Assembly: GCA_017562135.1 (NCBI GenBank)
Contig: QEYB01000926.1
Location: 62,001 to 126,000, forward strand
From: Dipylidium caninum
Taxonomy: Eukaryota; Platyhelminthes; Cestoda; Cyclophyllidea; Dipylidiidae
Length of the DNA: 64,000 nucleotides
Direction of reading: 5' to 3'
Of the stretch, positions 55,072 to 64,000 are shown one piece after another; within the stretch, counting starts at the first letter, position 1; each line of letters starts with the position of its first letter. The notes beneath the pieces are model-generated. The model did no database searches. It saw nothing but the letters and a program-made list of their open reading frames with translations, and had not been told where the DNA came from. The translations under genes and the position numbers were made by a program.

Positions 55072-58000
55072 GCAACAAATGAGGCGACAAATATTGGACA
55101 AACTGGTGAGACGACAATGCTATCGACGGAGGATCGAGTGACCATGAAGTTGGACGTAGCTCACACTGAGCACAGCCACTTGATAGGAAAAGGCGGGCAC
55201 TGTGTGAAGGCCATGATGTTGGAGACACAGTGTCATATCCACTTCCCCGACTCCAATCGTGCCCCCAATGTGGTGGAGAAGAGCAACCAGGTGTCCGTGT
55301 CAGGCCGCCTTGCTGACGTGGAAAAGGCCAGGAAGAGGATTCGGGTGAGTTTCACCTGGCGCCTTTTTCTTGTTGGCTTCCAGAGCAATTTTTAGGGGCG
55401 CCCACTTAAACCCCCATCAATGGAAAGAGAAGTAATATCTAACAAGACAAGTTAAAAAGAAAGGACACTTGTAGACTTCAAATGGGTAAATTTTATGGAA
55501 CTCGTTTTTGCTGCGCATACCTTTCCCGTCTCCATTCGTAAGATTTGCTCTAGTATCAGCTTCACCAAGTGCATCCGTAAGGAGTGGACTTGTTAAATGC
55601 CATGGTTTAGAGGTCCGCGTAATTAGCCAATATTACCTAATTTTCCGCTAATTTATAAGAAGGGGACAGGATGGATGTATATTTTCACTCATCGCTTTCT
55701 CTACATTCTCTTTTTTAAAGATGAGGTTTATTTTAATGATTTCCTTAAACAGCTATTGTGGTTATTTTATGTTAGATAGGTAGGGAACGAGAAGAAGACG
55801 TTCATTCAGGTCGTTTCTAATATTAACGCTCGTATCTGTTGTTTCGTCCTATTTCTTTTATTGAAATAAAACCCAAAATTGCACAGACTCCTTTTTCTGA
55901 CTCTGTGAGCTCTTTTGTAAAAACCGGTACCAATCGTATTTAGTTCGCAATATTAGGTGATTGATACAGCGCAAAAAATCCACACATTGGAAGGGACTTG
56001 TTTACTGGAGTTGCCCGGTAATCAGAATTTCAACCTAAAGTAACTTCCCTCCCCCCCCCCGTCACGAACGACTTTGGCCGAAAAATCAACGACCCGTTGC
56101 TCTCGCGTTCACCTTTGCAAAGTGGCTTAACGGTTTAGTCAAGATAACATGCACAAATAACAACTGTATCTCGTGCGATTCGAAGCATTCGTTTAATGTG
56201 AGAAGTATATGTCCTTCTTCTCCAATGCATATTCTACTTATTTACCCCAAAGTAGGTCATCTAGTTGCTTTTTTTAGGGAGTATTTTTCCACCAAATTTC
56301 GACATTTACATTTAATATTAGGGGTTATATACCATTAGATGATTGATGCTTTTTTTTAATCAGATGAGTTCTTTTTTCTTCAGAGGAATTCACCAGGTGG
56401 GGCAACAAGTCTTCCGGGAGCAACAAGTCTTCCGGGAGCTCCTTCACTTGTGTAAAGGGCCGTATGAATGAGAGGCACTACACTTTCTAAAAGCCCAAAC
56501 AGGTTGTGCATAATTTGTCCTACAAGTGCTCTGCGGTCACCATAGAACTGCTGCTTGTGGGAGAGTTCATTATGCTGAAAGGCGATAGGTTGTTTTCAAC
56601 TCAGCATAACCATAAAATATTTTTATGGCGGAGCTCTTTGGTCATACAGGGAGGCTTAAAGCGTCCTAATCACCTTAGCGTGCATTCGGCGACCCCAACA
56701 AAAGTCGCCTAGGCAAATAGGTCACATAGGTGTCGTCGGAACCGCAAATAACTCATTCACCTTTAGAATTTGCGCTTGAGGCGTTAGCACTTCCGGGAGA
56801 GAATAAGAATTTCTCCCACATTAATTGCTGAAATTTGGCACCCTTGCGTACTGAGGGTTTAGTGCTTTACGTATAATTTGTCGGATGTTGGGCCCTGCTC
56901 TGCCAAGGATGTATGCACATTTTAATTTTGCCGAGGAGGTGCACGGGTAGAGAACATTTTCAACAATTACATAATGCTCGTGGGTTTGGAAAACTCTTTA
57001 AAAAGTATTTGGGGAAATGATAGTCGTGAATTCACACGAGGACATTTGAAACCCAAAGGTCCAAATCGTTCAGTTGACTTTCACTTTTTTATGCACTTTA
57101 CTTCGTCAACACTCGAGGTGTCCGTTGGGCACACCAATTGCTTCGCATACTACTTTGTGGTTTCGTGAAGGACTGCTATACTCCCTACTACATCTTATTG
57201 CCACTTGTTTCTTTCACAACAGTCTATGCAAATGTGGAAGAGTTTGAGTTACCCTTCCCGGAAGTCGCGCCTTGAGGCTCTGTCTTTTTCACCTTCGAGG
57301 GTTTCCCTTCAGTATTAACAGGTCTAGTTGGGGGTTTCGTAAGGTATCTGCCGGGTGCTTGTCGGAGCGTACAATTATTTAAGTCTTTATTCAGGTGCCG
57401 AATCTGTGCCAGATTTTTAGGACCATAGACATGCATAGGAGGCAGGAATACACCATTAGCTTAAAATACACACAAATTATTTAGTTTTGTCTTTATGGAA
57501 CAGTCACAGTGCGCTCCGTCATGACTTCCCCTTCCAAGCATTATGACCCCATTGAAATAAGGAGAAGAAGGGGAATGTCACAGCATTTTCGCTTCTTTCA
57601 GCAAATGCTGCCTCTGGTTTACATCTTCACCATTCAAAACTCCTCACCACACGCGCTGACCCTTTACCGCACCTCCTACATCGTACAACACTTGGAGACG
57701 AAATTCTCCGTTGAGGTGACCTACCGTCACTACTTCGCTTTCCCCCTGGCCGAATTGACTTTCCGCCACCATCCTCATGCCAAGTATTTCGCCTCCAACA
57801 ACACCATTGTGGTCAGTGTGCGCGGCCTCGTGCTCTTCGCTCAACAAGTGATCGAGGCGACTCAAGTCTTGTTGGAACACCACTTTGGAAGGATGGCAGT
57901 AAGTTACTTTGGCTCACGTGTATCACTCAACATTCCATTCAATCCACCACTATCAGTTGCTTAAGTGTCACTGAGACTGAATGTTATGCGACCCAAGGAA

Positions 58001-61000
58001 TGATAGAACACCTATTGTTAAGATAAAAGGGCCCCAGATGGTATAAAGTGTTGTCCTATGAGCATTAAAAAATATGATGCTTCCATAACGAATTTTCTGG
58101 CGAATGAACAACACTTAAGAGTTCATCACTTGAGTGTTCCTTCCGTTTTAAATTACAAAGCTTTGCTCTCGACAAGTTTTACTAAATTGATTTCCTTCAA
58201 GTCGGCCATGTATATATGGTCACCTTGTTCCCCTGCCAAAAACATACACTAACTTTTCAGAAGAGACAGGCAACCTTAGGGATGGCGTTTTTTTTTCGTG
58301 CCCTGTTGTAGTTTGCAACTAAAAGTATTAATGAAAACGAAATAATTGGAAAACCACGTCTCCCCATAGAGCACTGGACGTTTATCTAATTCAGTCGAAA
58401 ATCCTCAAAAAACCTCGACTTTTTCAAAGATGTGCAATTTGTGGACCGGAAGGGTATGTCACCGCCCTCATTGTTCACAGCGAGGGGACGTTCGCCTTTC
58501 TCCTTGAAGTCTGAAAGTCGTCGAGAATCTGTAAGAGGAAGTAGGAAGGGGCAAGTTTGGAGGGATATTCACAACAGAGGTGTATTGTCACCGCCAAATA
58601 TGACTGCTAAATACACGCTAGGGTAATCTCATTTTGGCTGACAAATGCCCTGATGTCGCAGTGTGCAAACAAGGCTACATGTCTTCTTCCCAACTGCACA
58701 TATCACGACAAATCGGAGCCGATCAAGGTGATGTTTAAAGTATTCCCCCAAATGGTTTTGTGCCTAACATCTCAAAACTGCGTCACTGCATAAGGTATCT
58801 GAGACGTCACTGGTTATTTGTGCTAATAAGTGCGCTTCGGGGGTTCAAGAAAGGTATGTGTCAGGCAGAAATAGAGGTGATGATTTAAAATGGTAGCCAT
58901 GGCGCTTTTGATAATACGCAACCATCCACTAAGTTGAAAGCTGAAAGCTTCGTTCATTCTTAGTTGATACGTCAATCGGTGGTAATGCAGTTGCCAACCG
59001 CATCGTAGAGTTGATGATACTACTTAGATTTTACCTTAAAACTAAATATTTCACTCCTTCTTATAGCAGAAATTTTTTTCAGATTCAAATTATTCTGCCA
59101 TCAAGATTGGTCTGTCAATTTGGGAAATTAAGGGAGGCGAGTGTTATCCGACTTCGGCCAGCCACAACATTAATTTACATAAAAATAATTCTGTCTTAGG
59201 TCTAATGGAGCTTAGATGATAATATGAACATGATTTATTTCCTTACTTGATTAGAGGAGGTGGTAGTCAGTTAAAAGTGGCTATTAGCGGTGTTTTATAT
59301 ATCCCACTTCTGAGATCATTTATACCACGTTATCGCGAAATGTGTAAAATGTGGGGGTCCGGAGTGGAGGGCGTCTATAACTTGTCTTGAGAGGGGCCTA
59401 TGCCATGACAGCTTTGGCAAATAACTGTTGATTTAGAAAAAGATAGTAATTTGTCTGTCCCCACGAGATTAAGTGGAATAACCTTTTTACGATTACATTT
59501 ATGCGTAATTATGGGTGGGTGTGGACACTTAGTAAACATTTCTCCAAACATATTCTTTTAGATGCGGTTAAAGGCCTAACACTCTCTCCATCTCCCCCTC
59601 GTAACGGAGTACACTTATCAAGTCATGAGGGAAATGTCTTTTGACATGACAAATCATCTGATATCATGACGGGCGATGTGGCTTTAATTAAATTCGCCCT
59701 TTCGGAGGATTCTAATGGAAGAGAGTACCTAATTAAAAAAAATTGCCAATTGCGAGGTATCTCGACATTACATGATATGATTTTTGGGGCTCAGGTAACC
59801 TCGAAGATCAAATTTGGCTGTCCTACTTGGAGACTCCTTAACCCATATCAAAAAGTTAAAATGTAGTATTCGTCGACGTTAGATAGGTCGAAGCATGTTT
59901 TGCAAAACTGTGTAAGGTGAATAGGATTTTGTAGTGCTGGACTCATACGTTCAATGGAATTTTAGCTGTCTGTAATGATTAGTTTTGCTTTGTTGATCTG
60001 AAGAAGAAATTGTTTCTCCTCTTTGTGGAACGGGAGCTCCCGAGGACAGTCGTCATCGTCGTTGGTGTGATTGGTCTGAAACGCGCTGATCCACCAAATT
60101 ACTAGGGTTGTAATCTACTACCCGGAAATATCACCTCCATCAGACACAAACGTACAGACCCTTTCCACCCGCCATCTTTCCCAAACGTTTTCTTATTGAC
60201 AACATTAATATTTGACCACGGGGAGAAATAATGAACTTTCTTTAGAACTCGACAAAATATACCTCTGTTAGATGCCTCTGCTGACCTCTGAAAATTTTAG
60301 AATAACGTCGGAATAAAAAATTACTCTCACGAGACCTTAGAAAATTAGTGTTCTTTTGCCTTCTTAGGAGCACACACAGGTCTGGATGACATTGGACGTC
60401 GAACCCAAACATCAGACAGCCATGTTGAATCACATGGCTCCACGCAGTCTGGCTGACGTCATTCACGAATCAACCGGAGCTCAAGTTTGGTTCCCACAGG
60501 ATAATTATTTTAATGCCACCGCAACTGCCACATCCCTCTCGCCCTCACCCAGTCCACTATCCATCTCCCCACGGCGTAGTGGCTTCTACGCGCCGCGTCT
60601 TTGTCCCACTCCAAGCCTGACCGCCTCCTCGCTCAGCCTCTTCCAACGTCCTGAAGCTCGTACAATGATTAACATTTTGGGAACTGTTAATGGATGTTTA
60701 TGGCTCGACAGACACTTATGGCAAGTTCTGCAATATGTTGGAAAATTTTGCACAAAGATTACTTCATTTCATTGTATTTGCATGCATTTATATGCAATAT
60801 TGGAGGAGGTAACAAAATGCGCCTAATAGGTTCACTTCTTCTGCAATAAGTCCTGCCTCCTTTAACCCTGCTAATTGTGGAGATGCCATACTTTTGGATA
60901 TGTTGGAACAGTAAAGAAATATCGGCATCTGCGAGATATCATCAGTTGCTAATGCGACAAATTCAGACCTCAAATACTAATATTTAAATTCTAATAGGAA

Positions 61001-63496
61001 GGGTTTTTTAACGTATTTGCGAAGAAATCAACAAACGCCTACTCCATGGAGGTTGCAGTTAATAAAACCTCAGGGAATTGACCCTGCCCTATACCGACTT
61101 ACTGCATGTCCGACTAGCATGCGAGGGTTCGGCCCGATTGCTTAATATTTTCCTGATGAAATTTTAGCTTGTATTTTGGTACCAATCTCATCCCTACATG
61201 TCTGTTAACTCTAAGAAATTGTACGTATGAAAGCTTTGTCCACTTAGTTGTGGCACACACTCCCTCATACAGTCATTAATTAGTTCGTGGCCTAGGAAAA
61301 CGTTGTTCCGAGGCCTGTTTTGGATTGGTTTTTAACACAATCAACATTAAACCTCACTCTATGTGGTTGGCCACTTTGTAAAAAATATTAATGAAGATTG
61401 TCCACCACATGATTGGTCTAAGTAAATAAGTCATCATCATAAACATCTCTGATTAGTTAGTGAACAAGGCACAAAATTGCGTTGTTCGAAAGCGGTACAG
61501 AGTCGATTTTGAAATTCGTAGAAAGGACCTCCTCCTCTTACCCAAAGGAGTGTTCTCAACAGACATAATTAGAGTTATGCCTTGAATACTTTGTGCCTTG
61601 ATATCCCATTAAAAGGGTGTAATCACACGGATTTATCGCAAACGTGACCTAATTTCGCTACTGACTGTTAATCGGACCTTTTTACTATTAGGCCAGAGAT
61701 GAGTATTTCGACGCATATGATCATTCTATTCACGTAGGAGGCTATTCCTTCCATTAAGTCTCTCCTGCTGTCCCACTGCCTTAAACCCTCCACTTTGCTG
61801 AAAATACCGCCCAGAAGTTGATTTTTTCGCGTCGAGTGTTATAGTAATGCCAAAATTTGGCAATAAGCACAACAGGTAATTCGAACGAGGTGTGGAGGCC
61901 AGTTTTTGAGTCGACTTCAGCGCAACTAATTCCCACGAAAAACAGCGCTCACGAAATGGTTGAGTTTGCGGCAAAATGAGGCTGTTAATGGTTAATTTGG
62001 ATTATTTTAAGTTTAAAACCTCACGCTCAAATGAATTTTGTCACGATGAAGGCTCACCTAAAAAACTTTCCTCCAAATTTACCGCCAACACCAAACAAAC
62101 CGATGACAGTAGCACTAGTTTACTAATGAAAACGGTTAAATTGTCTTCAAAAAGCTGGTTTTATTTTGGTATTCTTGGACGTGTCGAATTATTTGTCAGT
62201 GGATGCCGCGATGGGTATTGGCATTACCACCCTATACATAAGCTGATGTCGTTTTAGCAATCATAGCCAAACCTCTGGGAGATCTGAGACGGTGACCTGT
62301 CAACAAGCAAGTACACCCACGTAAACGGTTTTTTATAATCTAAAGTGTGCAATATTAACGGGTTCATAAAGTGCGTGGTCTGGTTAATGAGGCTCCTACG
62401 TAACCGATTTTTGCCTCGGCTTGGTTACAGCCAACAATCTTATCACTACCCTCTTAGTGAAATAGTTTGGCTAACGCTTCAATGGCAAAATTTAATGAAT
62501 AGATGGATTCGAGAGCATTTCAGAAGGACTCGATTCTTCCATTATTCATGTTTAATCTCTTGTCGTGTTTATATTGTTGAAGATTTTGGTCTCGCAATCT
62601 TTACCTGTCAAAGTTGTTGGTGTCCAGGCTAATTGTATAATGACGTTTTCCCACAAACCAAACAGTTAATTGAAACAATATTATTTCATTTTCATTACTG
62701 TTCCTATTATCTCTTGACAGCTGTGTCAGGTTACCTTAACTAATTAGGTGCCTTTTTATAAAGTAAAGTTAAACATTCTTTTCCTTTGACTTCCAGACTT
62801 TGCTTCCCGTTACTCTGATTGCAGAGATATCCGGTGAAGAAGCTCTGATTCTCTCTCGTATCGACTTCAGCACCTTCAAATCATCTCACGATGTCGGTAT
62901 CTCATTGCGGGCCAAACCGCGACATTCGTTTCTAGTAAGATTATGACGCCAAATTTTCCAAGAAATATTCCTAATTGACCACTGGGTACGAATCCACCTT
63001 AACGCCTCTCCACTGTCTCTGAGTGCACTAAAAACAGTCTTTTGCACAACCTGTTGTTCGGACTATAACTGGTGTAGCGTGTAAAGAATGAATGAAGGAT
63101 AATGCACCTTGAGTTTCCCATTAGTCCTCTGTGTAATGATGCCATTTTAGGGCAAAATCTGACCACGCTATTGTATATGGCAGTGAGTAGTCTAAATTCA
63201 CTCGTTTTCGTGGAAACCCATGCGCTTGCATCTCAGTCGCACTTGGTGGTTGCATACACTTGATTGACCTTCTTGGTTATAACTGCTGTCGTTCCATGAT
63301 GCGTGTATTCCTTACTTTAATCACTCTCTTATGGACCATATCAAAAGGCCCAGATTACTTTTATGCATCGAGCATTTAATCTCTCTTTCCTTTCCCACTT
63401 GTTTGTAGCAGTCATTGGTTCTGAAGACAAACGAGGCCAACACAAACTCCCTTTATACTGTTCTGTGCAATTTGAAGTTTATGCTGCGTTCTCGAG
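55072..63496 (+). CDS. BICC1: Bicaudal C homolog, KH RNA-binding protein (partial)
   Basis: BICC1 binds mRNAs through KH domains and recruits deadenylase to silence them; it acts in embryo patterning and cilia-linked tissues. Exons: 55072-55344, 57602-57898, 60368-60724, 62797-62934 and 63409-63496, phase 0 until the last, which ends in phase 1 at a GTAGGT donor, so the gene continues past the window. Exon 1 holds an excellent KH domain: DRVTMKLDVAHTEHSHLIG, GKGG loop, CHIHFPDSNR and EKSNQVSVSGRL. Exon 2 opens QMLPLVYIFTI and carries the KH-like link with VVSVRGLVLFAQQVIEATQ. Exon 3 has a KH domain with TGAQVWFPQDN, but its GxxG loop is replaced by APRS, and a Ser/Pro-rich insert of about 50 residues precedes TMINILGTVNG. 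Exons 4-5 match the third KH-like part (LLPVTLIAEI, GISLRAKPRHSFL). N-terminus and the C-terminal SAM domain are outside what I can place. Confidence 0.94.
56384..56455 (+). CDS. possible alternative terminal exon of BICC1
   Basis: Behind a strong CTTTTTTCTTCAG acceptor lies RNSPGGATSLPGATSLPG then APSLV and TAA at 56453-56455. The phase (0) fits the preceding BICC1 exon, so splicing to it would give a truncated one-KH protein. It contains a perfect 18-base tandem duplication (56402-56419 and 56420-56437) that keeps the frame. No transcript evidence; chance is possible. Confidence 0.3.
   Translation, partial: RNSPGGATSLPGATSLPGAPSLV
56402..56437. repeat. 18-base perfect tandem duplication
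   Basis: GCAACAAGTCTTCCGGGA occurs twice in direct succession inside the BICC1 intron, in the candidate exon at 56384-56455. Confidence 0.95.
57899..60367 (+). other. BICC1 intron, 2.5 kb
   Basis: AT-rich with no supported nested exon or repeat. The introns at 60725-62796 and 62935-63408 are similar. Confidence 0.5.
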
Positions 63497-64000
63497 GTAG
63501 GTTCCTTTGTTCTTCTACCTCTGACACATTCATACTTTTTTGCCTATTATCAAACAGAGTTTACGTAGCTCATGAGAGGAAAGCATTAGTGACGTTAAGT
63601 AGCCATGTCGAAAGTCTGGCTGGGTCATACAAAAGATTTTCCTTCATCGCCATTTGAGTAATTTTTCCTGATTTTGAAAGGATTATGATGTTGACTCCAC
63701 AAATCTGGATCATTTTCCAGATAGATTTGAATAAATTCCGGTTTTTAAACTCACTTTAACAGAAAACTAAGTTGAGAGGGGACGTCAAATTAAACACCAT
63801 TAATAATAGTGTCATTGTCGAGAGTTATAATTTCCCTTATTGATTAATAGTAAAATTCCCTCTGGTGGGAAACTGTTTTTATTCGCTTAGCAGAGTGAAA
63901 AGGAGATCCTCACCTAAATGCAGAAAGATTTGTTTGGTAAAATCCAGTTTCACATGAGATGATGCTACTCTCCATGGCAAACTAGGTTTGGGTTGTGGTG

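Noticed and set aside
1..64000. CRISPR arrays, bacterial operons, tRNA or rRNA genes
   Set aside because: No spaced direct repeats, no rRNA-like blocks and no convincing cloverleaf were seen; the genes are clearly intron-containing animal genes.

Overview
The window looks like nuclear DNA of a flatworm, most likely a parasitic one such as a tapeworm. I see no bacterial operons. The genes are split by GT..AG introns, and several introns are only 27-39 bp long, next to introns of several kb, a mixture typical of platyhelminths. The lineage call is inference; no species marker was recognised.

Layout, left to right. EMC7 lies on the minus strand (173-1121). ARGLU1 lies on the plus strand (2147 to at least 5787). 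A small unrecognised three-exon gene of 64 residues lies on the minus strand (6031-6656). ATAT1, the alpha-tubulin acetyltransferase, is on the plus strand (7309-8767). A COQ7-like gene is on the plus strand (10518-11358). One very large minus-strand gene for an EGF-receptor-family tyrosine kinase fills 12526-49148: I could place 22 exons whose phases all agree, giving about 1,570 residues without the signal peptide. Between that receptor and the last gene are orphan exon-like pieces on both strands and what may be a decayed Merlin-type transposon. BICC1, an RNA-binding KH protein, starts before or near 55072 on the plus strand and runs off the right edge.

Composition changes sharply. About 12-47.7 kb is GC-rich, full of microsatellites, G/C runs and duplicated intron segments; the flanks are AT-rich. 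The two N-terminal receptor exons (48.7-49.1 kb) lie on the AT-rich side, so the boundary falls inside one gene.

The genes form no pathway: they cover ER membrane protein insertion (EMC7), splicing and transcription (ARGLU1), microtubule acetylation (ATAT1), quinone synthesis (COQ7), growth-factor signalling (EGFR) and translational control (BICC1). The most surprising items are the COQ7-like protein, which keeps the family fold and length but has changed four of the six diiron ligands, and the small unrecognised gene. EMC7 and ARGLU1 each show an apparent one-base frame problem, while all 22 receptor exons are clean.
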